Of a DNA stretch of 46,562 nucleotides, positions 37,883 through 46,515 are shown in pieces (position 1 is the first letter of the stretch; every line of letters starts with the position of its first letter). A program made the translations under genes and the position numbers. The stretch is from the NCBI GenBank assembly GCA_964443825.1, contig CAYUEV010000007.1, positions 1-46,562 on the forward strand. The letters are read 5' to 3'. The notes beneath the pieces are model-generated. The model worked only from the letters and a program-made list of their open reading frames with translations. It had not been told where the DNA came from and searched no databases. The stretch comes from UBA1081 sp964443825. GTDB taxonomy: Bacteria > Bacillota > Clostridia > Oscillospirales > Acutalibacteraceae.

Positions 37883-39979
37883 TTGGATAAAACGCCGGTA
37901 AGGCGCGTTAAAATATTGGCGTTTGTCTTTTCTCTCGTCTTAGTAATATATATAGCCGTTCTTTCGGGCATGTTTATAGCGAACGGCGGGCAAAACGACG
38001 AAGGCTCGGCCTCTTCCAAGTACGACGTGGCGGTGGAGGCCGCGAGAGGGGAAATATTGGACAGAAACGGCGCCGCCATAGTTTCAAACAGGCAGGGCAA
38101 CGCGATAGAGTTTAACGCCGCGGTTTTTCCGCCCCAGTCGCGTCAGGAGAGAAGAAACGAGATAATAGGCGCTCTCATAGATCTATGCGAGGAAAAAAAC
38201 GAGGAGTGGATCGACAATCTCCCGATAGAATTCGACCCGTCCGGCAAAGCCGCGTTCACGGAAGACAGGCAGACGGATATAGACAACCTCAAAAAACCGA
38301 ATATGCTCAATTTAAACCCATACGCCACGGCTGAAAACTGCCTCGACGCTCTTATCGATATGTACTCGCTCGAAAATTACGACAGAGTTAAAGCGAGAAA
38401 AATAGCGTCCGTGTGCTACGAAATGTGGCGAACGGGGTACTCGGTTTCGGTTCCTTACACTTTCGCTAGGGACGTGTCCAACGAAACCGTTTCCATAATC
38501 AAGGAAAAAAGCGAGTTTTTTGAGGGCGTGGAGTCGATCGTCACCACTTACCGCGAGTTTACGGACGGTACGATAGCGCCCCACATAATAGGCGTTACGG
38601 GCGTTATCAGCAGCGACGAGTACGATAAATACAAAAAAGAACTCGACGATATGAAAGAAAGCGGCGATTACACGCAAGAGGAGATAGAAAAACTCGACCG
38701 CAACTCTTATTCGCTGACCGATTACGTCGGAAAGTTCGGTATAGAAGCCGCGATGGAGGAGTATCTAAGAGGCGAAAAAGGCGTTAAAACCGTGACCGTC
38801 GGTCCCGGCAATAAGGCGTCGTCAGAGTATTCGGTAACGCCCAAACAGGGCGACGCCGTAGTTCTTACAATCGACTCGGGGCTTCAGAGGGTCGCCCAGA
38901 ACTCCCTGGAAAAAAGAATAAGGGAGCTTGTCAATCCCACGGTTTTAGAGGCGGCGGGGGCGGTCGCCGTAATAGACGTTTCAAACGGGGAGATTTTAGC
39001 GAGCGCCTCTTACCCCTCATACGACTTAAACGACTACTATAAAAAATACGACGAACTTTTGGAGGCCAAAGGGTCGCCCCTTCTAAACAGGGTTTTGCAA
39101 AGCGCATACGAGCCCGGTTCCACCATGAAACTCTCCACGGCTTTAGCGGGACTTGAGGAGGGCGTTATAAATACTGACACAAGGTTTTTCTGTTCAAGCG
39201 TGTTCCAGTACTACGACGTAACCTTCAAATGCTTAAACGCCCACGGCAACATAAACGTCGTCTCCGCTTTGGAGCAGTCGTGCAACATATTTTTCTATAA
39301 CGTCAGCGAAAAACTGGGAATAGACGTTATGAACAAATACTCCAAAAAATTAGGTCTCGGTCTTAAAACAGGCGTGGAACTTTCGGAGTCGTCCGGCATT
39401 TTAGCCGGCAGGGAATATAGAGAGTCGGTGGGCAAAGCCTGGCAGATGGGCGATACCATTCAAGCGGGAATAGGTCAGTCCGACAACCTCTTCACAATAT
39501 TGCAGCTCGCGAATTACGGCGCGACTATCGCCAATAACGGCACGAGATACAAATGCCACTATGTAAAATATGTTATGTCGAGCGACGGAAGCGGGATAGT
39601 TTACGAGGCGGATCCCGAAGTTTTAGAAAAAACCGGTATTTCGCAAAATTCCATCAACATAGTAAAAGAGGGAATGTTAAGAGTTACCACTACCGGTTCC
39701 GGCGCGGCGGCTTTCGGAAGCATAAAAGAAAAAGTCGGGGCGAAAACGGGCACGACGCAGGTAAAAAGAAAAGTAAACGGTCAAATTGTAGAGGGCAATA
39801 ACGGTCTTAACATCTCTTTCGCGCCTTTCGACAAGCCCGAGATAGCCGTCGCGGTCATAATAGAAAACGTCGACAGCGGCGCCGCCACGGCGACCGTCGC
39901 GGCGGACATATACAAATACTACTTTGGGGCTAAGAACCAGGTTTCCGAGGCTCAAAGACCAAACGCGCTTTTAAGATAA
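37883..39979 (+). CDS. Class B penicillin-binding protein (PBP2, peptidoglycan transpeptidase)
   Basis: A 698-residue class B PBP with one N-terminal membrane helix (about residues 9-33), a dimerisation/pedestal domain (about 45-330) and the transpeptidase domain. Active-site motifs: SxxK as STMK at 413-416, SxN as SCN at 466-468 and KTG at 621-623. It cross-links peptidoglycan stems; the place after mreD argues for the elongation enzyme PBP2/MrdA, though the sequence also resembles SpoVD/FtsI-type proteins. Start is TTG 37883, well spaced from AAGGGGGCG. No rodA follows; the MinD-like gene does. About 100 residues around 75-180 are acidic and look like an insertion specific to this lineage. 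Confidence 0.92.
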   Translation: MDKTPVRRVKILAFVFSLVLVIYIAVLSGMFIANGGQNDEGSASSKYDVAVEAARGEILDRNGAAIVSNRQGNAIEFNAAVFPPQSRQERRNEIIGALIDLCEEKNEEWIDNLPIEFDPSGKAAFTEDRQTDIDNLKKPNMLNLNPYATAENCLDALIDMYSLENYDRVKARKIASVCYEMWRTGYSVSVPYTFARDVSNETVSIIKEKSEFFEGVESIVTTYREFTDGTIAPHIIGVTGVISSDEYDKYKKELDDMKESGDYTQEEIEKLDRNSYSLTDYVGKFGIEAAMEEYLRGEKGVKTVTVGPGNKASSEYSVTPKQGDAVVLTIDSGLQRVAQNSLEKRIRELVNPTVLEAAGAVAVIDVSNGEILASASYPSYDLNDYYKKYDELLEAKGSPLLNRVLQSAYEPGSTMKLSTALAGLEEGVINTDTRFFCSSVFQYYDVTFKCLNAHGNINVVSALEQSCNIFFYNVSEKLGIDVMNKYSKKLGLGLKTGVELSESSGILAGREYRESVGKAWQMGDTIQAGIGQSDNLFTILQLANYGATIANNGTRYKCHYVKYVMSSDGSGIVYEADPEVLEKTGISQNSINIVKEGMLRVTTTGSGAAAFGSIKEKVGAKTGTTQVKRKVNGQIVEGNNGLNISFAPFDKPEIAVAVIIENVDSGAATATVAADIYKYYFGAKNQVSEAQRPNALLR

Positions 39980-40040
39980 CCTGTTTTTTAAGCGCGGGTC
40001 AAACATTTTTTACTATATTTTTAAAAAGGCGTTATATACT

Positions 40041-40775
40041 ATGGCTATGAAAATACTTATCGCCTCGGGCAAAGGCGGAGTCGGAAAGTCCACGCTCTCG
40101 GTATTTTTCGGGGGCGCGTTAGCCGAAAGACGCCGTAAAACGCTTTTAATAGACGCGGACGCGGGACTTGGCGCTCTCGACGTTATGCTTAAAGCGGCGG
40201 ACAGGACTATGAACACATGGTTCGACGTTTACGCGGGAAGGATTCCCTTAAACAACGCGATTCTCGACATTACGCCTATGTTAAGTTTAATTCCCGCCCC
40301 TAAATTTTATTGCGAGAATATCGCCCCGGATTTCTTTTTGAATATAGTAAGAGATTTAGAAAGACGCTACGACGTTATAATAATTGACGCCCCGGCCGGA
40401 ATAGACGAAAGAGCGATAAGCTGCGCCAAAGCGTCCGAAAAAGCGATATTCGTGGCGACAGCCGATGAAATTTCCGTGAAAGCGGCGGCTTCCTTGACCG
40501 AAGCCGTCCAAAGCGCCGGAATAACGTTAAACGACTGCCGGATAGTAATAAACAGATTTGTTAAAAAAGAGGCGTTAAAAAGCAGACTTTTAAATATTGA
40601 CGGCGTAATCGATAAAACGGGTTTAAGGCTCATAGGCGTTATACCCGAGGATAAAAAAATCGTTTCGTCGTCCGTCACGGGGGAATATCCCAACGAAAGA
40701 AGCAAATTTATAAGAGCCGTAAACCGCGTGGTATCGAGGATAGAAGGTGAAAGCGTCCCGCTTTCGTTCAAATAG
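40041..40775 (+). CDS. MinD-like septum-site ATPase without C-terminal membrane helix
   Basis: A 244-residue ParA/MinD ATPase with deviant Walker A SGKGGVGKSTLS, switch I DADAGLGALDVML and Walker B-like IIIDAPAGIDE (MinD has DSPAGIE). It resembles MinD most and lies where Clostridia carry minCDE after pbp2. Clostridial MinD normally continues past the GEEVPL region into an amphipathic membrane-targeting helix; here the protein stops at GESVPLSFK. No minC or minE is present. It could therefore be a soluble MinD relative or use another anchor. Start ATG 40041 follows AAAAAGGCG; ATG 40047 is an alternative. Confidence 0.82.
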   Translation: MAMKILIASGKGGVGKSTLSVFFGGALAERRRKTLLIDADAGLGALDVMLKAADRTMNTWFDVYAGRIPLNNAILDITPMLSLIPAPKFYCENIAPDFFLNIVRDLERRYDVIIIDAPAGIDERAISCAKASEKAIFVATADEISVKAAASLTEAVQSAGITLNDCRIVINRFVKKEALKSRLLNIDGVIDKTGLRLIGVIPEDKKIVSSSVTGEYPNERSKFIRAVNRVVSRIEGESVPLSFK

Positions 40776-40798
40776 CGTGAATTTTTGCGCTTAATATA

Positions 40799-40827
40799 TT
40801 GCATTGATACAAAAAATATGGTATCAT
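40799..40827 (+). promoter_or_regulatory. Sigma-A promoter for mgsA
   Basis: TTGCAT (40799-40804) and TATCAT (40822-40827) with a 17-base spacer. GATAC/GTATC form a small inverted repeat inside the promoter (40806-40810 and 40821-40825), a possible repressor site. The leader to mgsA is about 67 bases. Confidence 0.6.
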
Positions 40828-40901
40828 TACTCTGTTGAGCTTTATTCGAAAATGATTTTTTATATGATTTTTCGAAAATTTTTCAGGAAAAGGGTGTTTC
40901 G

Positions 40902-41318
40902 ATGAATATAGCTTTAATTGCCCACGATTCAAAAAAGGAACTGCTTACGCAATTTTGCATAGCGTACTGCGGAATATTGAGCCGACATACTCTTTGCGCC
41001 ACAGGCACGACGGGCAGAATCATAGAAGACGCCACCGGGCTTAAAATAACAAGATTTATGAGCGGGTCGCAGGGAGGCGGTGAGCAGATTGCCGCGAGGC
41101 TTCAATGCAACGAAATCGATCTCCTGCTGTTCTTCAGAGATCCCCTTAACCCAAAGCCGAACGAACCTAAAGAAGCGGATATTTTAAGACTTTGCGACGT
41201 TCACAATATCCCCGTCGCCACAAATATCGCCACGGCCGAGTCGCTTATCATGGGGCTTGAAAGAGGCGATCTCGACTGGAGAATGAACGTAAACCCTAAA
41301 TCCGGCACAATCTCTTAA
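40902..41318 (+). CDS. mgsA: Methylglyoxal synthase
   Basis: A 138-residue MGS-fold enzyme that converts dihydroxyacetone phosphate to methylglyoxal and phosphate. IALIAHDSKKELL opens it; ATGTTGRIIEDATGL and SGSQGGGEQIAARL bind phosphate, and LLFFRDPLNP carries the catalytic Asp; NIPVATNIATAE follows. It acts as an overflow valve when phosphate is short and sugar phosphate accumulates, and the methylglyoxal route can lead to lactaldehyde and propanediol. It probably has its own promoter. A CGCGCG inverted repeat at about 41323-41346 follows the gene and may be a weak terminator. Confidence 0.94.
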   Translation: MNIALIAHDSKKELLTQFCIAYCGILSRHTLCATGTTGRIIEDATGLKITRFMSGSQGGGEQIAARLQCNEIDLLLFFRDPLNPKPNEPKEADILRLCDVHNIPVATNIATAESLIMGLERGDLDWRMNVNPKSGTIS

Positions 41319-41394
41319 AGATCGCGCGTATTCTCATTTGCGCGCGTTCTCATCCATTTAATTTTACGTTTATATAAATTAAAAAGGAAATAAA

Positions 41395-42693
41395 ATGTCT
41401 AATATTATGAAAGCCGTCAGAGGCACAACCGACATTATGCCGCCCAAGAGCGATATTATAAGAAACATTGAGGAGAGCGTAGCTTTCGCCGCCCGTAAAT
41501 ACGACTTTAAAGAGATAAGAACCCCTACTTTCGAGTATACGGAGCTTTTCGACCGTTCGGTAGGAGAAACCACCGACGTCGTCCAAAAAGAAATGTACAC
41601 TTTTAACGACGGCGGCGGCAGGAGCGTAACTTTAAAGCCCGAAGGCACGGCGGGGGCGGTCAGGGCGTTTATCGAACGCGGCGCGTTTAACGAGCCTTTT
41701 CCCGCCAAGTATTATTATATCGCTCCGTGTTTTCGCTATGAAAAGCCCCAGGCGGGAAGATTAAGAGAATTCTATCAGTTCGGGGTCGAGGTTTTCGGCG
41801 CTCCCGACCCTTCCGCCGACGCCGAGATTATATCTTTAGGCAAAAGTATTTTTGACGATTTTAATTTAGGCGAAAGCGTACAACTCGAAATAAACTCCAT
41901 AGGCTGCCCGTCTTGCAGAAAAAACTATCAGAACGCGTTAAAAGAATATTTTTTATCAAAACAGGACGATTTATGTTCTACCTGCAAAGAAAGACTTAAT
42001 AAAAATCCCATGAGGATTCTCGACTGCAAAGTCCCCGTATGCAGGGAAATCGCGTCCGGCGCCCCCAAGACGCTCGACTTTATCTGTTCTTCCTGCGGCG
42101 AGAACTTCGAAAAGACAAAGCGCTATCTCGACGCGTCCAACATTAAATACATCGTGAATACGTCAACCGTAAGGGGCTTAGACTATTACACGGGAACGGT
42201 TTTCGAGTTTGTGGCCGGCTCTTTAGGCGCTCAAAACACAGTCCTGGGCGGCGGCAGGTACGACGGTCTCGTAAAAGAGCTTGGAGGGCCCGATACTCCC
42301 GCGTGCGGGTTCGCTCTCGGAATAGAAAGATTGGAGCTTCTTTTAAGGAACGAAAATAAGCTCCCGAACAAAGAGGACGGAATCGTTTTGTATTTAGCGC
42401 CCGTAGACGAAGAGGCGCGGTTATACGCCTCGAAACTCGCTAACGACCTAAGAAAAGAAGAGATCGCGTGCGCTTACGATATAGCGGGAAGATCCTTTAA
42501 AAGCCAAATGAAATACGCCAATAAAATTAACGTCCCCTTTATCGCGGTAATAGGCGAAGACGAGATAAAATCGGGCGTTATAAAACTAAAACGTATGTCG
42601 GACGGCAGGGAGTTTGAAACCGAAATCGCGAATATCGCCGGCGCGTTAGACGAACTTCATTTTGACATGGATTTTAGCAATCCCATGGAATAA
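41395..42693 (+). CDS. hisS: Histidyl-tRNA synthetase
   Basis: A 432-residue class II synthetase charging tRNA-His. Conserved regions: MKAVRGTTDIMPP, motif 1 region, TLKPEGTAGAVRAFIE, motif 2 CFRYEKPQAGRLREFYQFGV, the histidine loop RGLDYYTGTVFEF, and motif 3 GFALGIERLELL; the anticodon-binding domain begins near 335. ATG 41395 is seven bases after AAAAAGGAA. aspS follows after 29 bases, the usual hisS-aspS pair of Firmicutes. Confidence 0.96.
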   Translation: MSNIMKAVRGTTDIMPPKSDIIRNIEESVAFAARKYDFKEIRTPTFEYTELFDRSVGETTDVVQKEMYTFNDGGGRSVTLKPEGTAGAVRAFIERGAFNEPFPAKYYYIAPCFRYEKPQAGRLREFYQFGVEVFGAPDPSADAEIISLGKSIFDDFNLGESVQLEINSIGCPSCRKNYQNALKEYFLSKQDDLCSTCKERLNKNPMRILDCKVPVCREIASGAPKTLDFICSSCGENFEKTKRYLDASNIKYIVNTSTVRGLDYYTGTVFEFVAGSLGAQNTVLGGGRYDGLVKELGGPDTPACGFALGIERLELLLRNENKLPNKEDGIVLYLAPVDEEARLYASKLANDLRKEEIACAYDIAGRSFKSQMKYANKINVPFIAVIGEDEIKSGVIKLKRMSDGREFETEIANIAGALDELHFDMDFSNPME

Positions 42694-42722
42694 ACGGCTT
42701 TTTACGTTAAAAGGAGTCAAAG

Positions 42723-44495
42723 ATGGAACTTTTAGCCGGTCTTAAAAGAACCGATTACTGCGGAAACTTCAGATTATCCGATAAAGGAAAATTCGTCACC
42801 GTGTTTGGATGGGCGGCGAAACAGAGGGATCTGGGTTCTTTGATTTTTATAGACCTTCGCGACAGAACCGGGATAATCCAGCTCTCTTTCGACGAAAACA
42901 CAGATAAGGAAATATTTAAAAAAGCGTCGTCGGTCAGAAGCGAATACGTCTTGGCGGCCGCGGGCGAGATAAAAGAGAGATCCTCTAAAAATACCGAAAT
43001 CCCCACCGGCGACGTCGAAATTTACGTAAGCGAGCTTAGAATACTCAGCAAAAGCGAAACGCCGCCTTTTGAGATCGCGGAAAATAGCCCGACGTCGGAA
43101 ACGACGAGGCTCAAATACCGCTATCTTGATCTAAGAAGACCCGATCTTCAAAAAAACATCCTTTTAAGAAACAAAATCGCCAAAATAACCCGCGACTTTT
43201 TCTATGATAACGGTTTTATAGAAATCGAAACGCCCATGTTAATGAAGTCGACGCCCGAAGGGGCTAGGGATTTTCTCGTTCCGTCAAGGCTTCACAACGG
43301 CGAGTTTTACGCTCTTCCGCAGTCCCCTCAGCTTTATAAGCAGCTTTCGATGGTGGCGGGATTCGACAGATACGTTCAGTTAGCGAGATGTTTCCGCGAC
43401 GAGGATTTAAGAGCCGACAGACAGCCCGAGTTCACTCAAATAGACCTCGAAATGTCTTTTGTCGACGTGGAGGATATACTTGAGATAGTCGAAAAATATA
43501 TCCATAAAGTCTTTAAAGACGCGATAGGCGTGGAAGTCCCCGAGAAACTCCCAAGACTCACTTATAAAGAGAGCATGGAGAGATACGGCTCCGATAAGCC
43601 CGACACGAGGTTTAAAATGGAGCTTTTCGATATTTCAGACGAGTTAAGGAACGCTTCGTTTAAAGTGTTCAAGGCGGCTCTTGACGAAGGCGGCGCGGTA
43701 AAAGGCTTTACCGCTAAAAACGCCTCTAAAGTATATTCAAGAAAAGAAATCGATAAACTTGCCGAAACCGCTAAAGGTTTAGGCGCCGGGGGGCTCGCGT
43801 GGATTAAACTTTCGGACGGCGGAATTTCCTCTTCTTTTTCAAAATTTATCACGGAAGACGAGCTTAACTCTATAATAAAAAAAGCCGGGGCGGAAGACGG
43901 CGACGTTGTATTTATAGTATCCGACAGAAAAAAATCGTTAACTCTTTCGGTTTTAGGCTCTCTTCGCTGCGAAGTCGCCAAAAAGCTTGATATTATCGAG
44001 GACGGCTATAATTTCGTATGGATTACGGAATTTCCGTTTTTCGACTGGGACGAGGATTTGGGTCAATTCGTCGCGATGCACCACCCGTTTACAGCCCCAA
44101 TGGACGAGTGCCTTCCTTACCTTGAAACAGATAAGGCTAAAGTCAGGGCGAAAGCTTACGACCTTGTTTTAAACGGCGTCGAACTCTCTTCGGGCTCTAT
44201 CAGAATAACCGACCCCGAACTTCAGGACAGGATTTTCAGGCTTTTAGGTCTTTCGGAGAGCGAGGCTCAAGATAAGTTCGGCTTTCTTTTAGGGGCTTTT
44301 AAGTACGGCGCTCCCCCTCACGGCGGCATGGCGATAGGTCTTGACCGTCTCGTTATGCAAATGACCGGCGCCGAAAGTTTAAGAGACGTGGTGGCTTACC
44401 CCAAATTAAAAGACGCGACGGAACCCATGACCGACTGCCCGTCTTCGGTCGATAAAGAGCAGCTCGACGTCTTAGGAATAGAAATAAAAAATTGA
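42723..44495 (+). CDS. aspS: Aspartyl-tRNA synthetase (bacterial type)
   Basis: A 590-residue class II synthetase with N-terminal OB anticodon domain, catalytic core and the bacterial GAD insertion (about residues 285-420). Motif 2 is CFRDEDLRADRQPEFTQID and motif 3 includes PPHGGMAIGLDRLVMQM. SPQLYKQLSMVAGFDRYVQL binds aspartate. Length fits the discriminating bacterial family. I cannot tell from the sequence whether it also charges tRNA-Asn. Strong site AAAAGGAG precedes ATG 42723. Confidence 0.96.
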   Translation: MELLAGLKRTDYCGNFRLSDKGKFVTVFGWAAKQRDLGSLIFIDLRDRTGIIQLSFDENTDKEIFKKASSVRSEYVLAAAGEIKERSSKNTEIPTGDVEIYVSELRILSKSETPPFEIAENSPTSETTRLKYRYLDLRRPDLQKNILLRNKIAKITRDFFYDNGFIEIETPMLMKSTPEGARDFLVPSRLHNGEFYALPQSPQLYKQLSMVAGFDRYVQLARCFRDEDLRADRQPEFTQIDLEMSFVDVEDILEIVEKYIHKVFKDAIGVEVPEKLPRLTYKESMERYGSDKPDTRFKMELFDISDELRNASFKVFKAALDEGGAVKGFTAKNASKVYSRKEIDKLAETAKGLGAGGLAWIKLSDGGISSSFSKFITEDELNSIIKKAGAEDGDVVFIVSDRKKSLTLSVLGSLRCEVAKKLDIIEDGYNFVWITEFPFFDWDEDLGQFVAMHHPFTAPMDECLPYLETDKAKVRAKAYDLVLNGVELSSGSIRITDPELQDRIFRLLGLSESEAQDKFGFLLGAFKYGAPPHGGMAIGLDRLVMQMTGAESLRDVVAYPKLKDATEPMTDCPSSVDKEQLDVLGIEIKN

Positions 44496-44526
44496 GCGCA
44501 TTTTATAAATTTAAGGAGATGCTTTT

Positions 44527-45459
44527 ATGAAAACCTTAAAAAAATCATTGGCGGTCATTCTCTCTCTTATCTTAATTACGGGGTCTTTATTTGTTACGGT
44601 TTACGCCGAAGACCTGCAAACGCCGTATGAGGACAGTCATTTTTACCACGAGGGCGACTACTCCATTCACTACAGGATTGTAAAAGCCGAGGGGGTAAGA
44701 AAAGGCAGAATAATGTTCCTCCACGGCTTTATTTACTCCGGCTCTACCTGGGACGGCGCGGCCGAGATAATGTCTAGAGAGGGCTACGACTGCTATCTTC
44801 TCGACATACCGAATTACGGCTACAGCACGAGAGAAAACGAGAACACAAACTTAATACCGAGAGAGGATCTTATAGTAAACCTTATGAAAACCATAGCGCC
44901 TCTCGACCAGTGGATTTTAGCGGGGCATTCCATGGGCGGCGGAATCGCCTTGAATATCGCCTGCGACCACCCTGAGTTAAAAAAACTTATGCTCTTTTGC
45001 CCAAGCGAAATCAATATGTCCAACGGCGGCATGATTAAGTTTTTTAATAATTCCACAGTCTTTAAAAAACTCGCGACTCTCTTCTTAAACTGTATATTAA
45101 AATGCAGGCTTATAGTAAAATCAGCCGTATTTTTTGTAACGAAAGACTGGAATTACGCTAAAAATTACGATACAAACAAGCTCACGGCTCCTCTTCTTAT
45201 AGACGGCACGATCCCCGGCATTTTCTATTCCACCGCGAACGCGAGGCACACCGACTTAGACGCTATCTCCAAAATTAAAACGCCGGTTCTTTTGGTATGG
45301 GCCGATAAAGACAGCGTAATAAACGAAGATATGAAAGCGAATATCACAAACGCTTTGCCGAACGCTTCCGTTCAAACTATAAAAGGCAGTCATATAGTGA
45401 TTGAAACGGATCCCCAGGGGATAGCCGACTTAATGATGAATTTCTTAAACGGAAAGTAA
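44527..45459 (+). CDS. Secreted alpha/beta hydrolase
   Basis: A 310-residue protein with a Sec signal peptide (MKTLKKSLAVILSLILITGS, cleavage likely after VYA at residue 27) and no lipobox. The fold's catalytic triad is Ser135 in GHSMGG, Asp260 in WADKDSV and His289 in GSHIVIE; MFLHGFIYSGSTWDG supplies the oxyanion loop. Esterase, lipase or similar hydrolase; substrate unknown. A hydrophobic lid-like stretch (about residues 165-205) resembles lipase caps. It starts 31 bases after aspS with AAGGAG and may be co-transcribed by readthrough. Confidence 0.85.
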   Translation: MKTLKKSLAVILSLILITGSLFVTVYAEDLQTPYEDSHFYHEGDYSIHYRIVKAEGVRKGRIMFLHGFIYSGSTWDGAAEIMSREGYDCYLLDIPNYGYSTRENENTNLIPREDLIVNLMKTIAPLDQWILAGHSMGGGIALNIACDHPELKKLMLFCPSEINMSNGGMIKFFNNSTVFKKLATLFLNCILKCRLIVKSAVFFVTKDWNYAKNYDTNKLTAPLLIDGTIPGIFYSTANARHTDLDAISKIKTPVLLVWADKDSVINEDMKANITNALPNASVQTIKGSHIVIETDPQGIADLMMNFLNGK

Positions 45460-45557
45460 AATCAAAAATAATAAACGAGAAAAACATGTAAAAACGCCCA
45501 AAAGATAAAGAAAAACAGAGAATATAAAACCTATTTTAAATTCTTTAAAAAAACTTA

Positions 45558-45586
45558 TTGACATTAAAAAGTTGTTGTGATATTAT
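45558..45586 (+). promoter_or_regulatory. Sigma-A promoter for rplM-rpsI
   Basis: TTGACA (45558-45563) and TATTAT (45581-45586) with a 17-base spacer, the best -35 match in the window. Transcription would begin near 45593, at the base of the hairpin that follows. Confidence 0.82.
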
Positions 45587-45591
45587 GGTAA

Positions 45592-45622
45592 GGCGCGGTC
45601 AGGGTATCGCGCCCCATTTTTT
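45592..45622 (+). promoter_or_regulatory. L13-type leader hairpin / attenuator
   Basis: GGCGCG (45592-45597) pairs with CGCGCC (45608-45613) around a ten-base loop, followed by six Ts at 45617-45622. Position at the very 5' end of the rplM transcript matches the L13 leader described in Firmicutes, in which the protein represses its own mRNA. I did not match that model's consensus base by base. Confidence 0.6.
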
Positions 45623-45665
45623 GTAATCGACGTTCTATATATCATAAATCTATGGAGGGAAAATT

Positions 45666-46094
45666 ATGTCGACATATATGCCTAAAGCCGCCGAAATCGA
45701 GCGCTCATGGTATGTTCTTGACGCGGAAGGCAAAACGCTCGGTTCGGTCGCGGTCAAGGCGGCGACGCTTCTTCGCGGCAAACACAAACCCACTTTCGCT
45801 TATCATGAGGACTGCGGCGATAACGTCATCATCGTAAACGCCGACAAGATAGTCCTTACGGGCAAAAAATCAGACGAAAAGACGTACTATCATCACACAG
45901 GCTACATCGGCAACATGAAAAAAATCAAATACGGCGTTCTTATGAAAGAAAAGCCCGTTTTTGTCATGGAAAAAGCCGTCAGGGGTATGCTCCCCGACAC
46001 GACCATCGGCAGAAAAGCTTTTACAAGGCTTCACGTATACGCGGGTCCCGAACATAAGCACGAGGCTCAAAAGCCTCAGGCGCTTGATTTTTAA
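45666..46094 (+). CDS. rplM: Ribosomal protein L13
   Basis: A 142-residue L13, an early 50S assembly protein. STYMPKAAEIERSWYVLDAE, GKTLGSVAVKAATLLRGKHK and AVRGMLPDTTIGRKAFTRLH are typical. GGAGGG precedes ATG 45666. It is separated from rplQ by over 18 kb, whereas in many Firmicutes rplM-rpsI lie near the end of the ribosomal cluster. Confidence 0.97.
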   Translation: MSTYMPKAAEIERSWYVLDAEGKTLGSVAVKAATLLRGKHKPTFAYHEDCGDNVIIVNADKIVLTGKKSDEKTYYHHTGYIGNMKKIKYGVLMKEKPVFVMEKAVRGMLPDTTIGRKAFTRLHVYAGPEHKHEAQKPQALDF

Positions 46095-46113
46095 GGAAGG
46101 GGAGACTTTTTAA

Positions 46114-46509
46114 ATGTACGAAAACAATTATTTTTACGGCACGGGCAGAAGAAAAAGTTCCGTAGCGAGAGTCAGGGTCTACCCCGGAACCGGCAGCATT
46201 ACCATCAACGACAGAGATATCGACGATTATTTCGGTCTTGAAACCTTAAAGCTCATAATTCGCCAGCCTCTTGCGCTCACGGGTCTTACCGGCAAGTACG
46301 ATATAGTGTGCCGCGTCACGGGCGGCGGAGTCACCGGTCAAGCGGGCGCTATCCGCCACGGTCTTTCGAGAGCTCTCCTTCAAGCGGACGAAAGTCTCCG
46401 TCCCGTCCTCAAAAAAGCGGGATTCCTGACAAGAGACCCCAGAATGAAAGAGAGAAAGAAGTACGGCTTAAAAGGAGCCCGCCGCGCGCCCCAGTTCTCG
46501 AAACGTTAA
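46114..46509 (+). CDS. rpsI: Ribosomal protein S9
   Basis: A 131-residue S9. YFYGTGRRKSSVARVRVYPG opens it, VTGGGVTGQAGAIRHGLSRA is central, and KKYGLKGARRAPQFSKR is the C-terminal tail whose last Lys-Arg reaches the P-site tRNA anticodon. AAGGGGAG precedes ATG 46114. Complete in the window. Confidence 0.97.
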   Translation: MYENNYFYGTGRRKSSVARVRVYPGTGSITINDRDIDDYFGLETLKLIIRQPLALTGLTGKYDIVCRVTGGGVTGQAGAIRHGLSRALLQADESLRPVLKKAGFLTRDPRMKERKKYGLKGARRAPQFSKR

Positions 46510-46515
46510 AAATCG

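Noticed and set aside
41323..41346. CGCGCG inverted repeat after mgsA as a terminator
   Set aside because: The six-pair stem has a 12-base loop and no T-run; part of the signal is a direct repeat (CGCG followed by TTCTCAT), so it is kept only as a note in mgsA.
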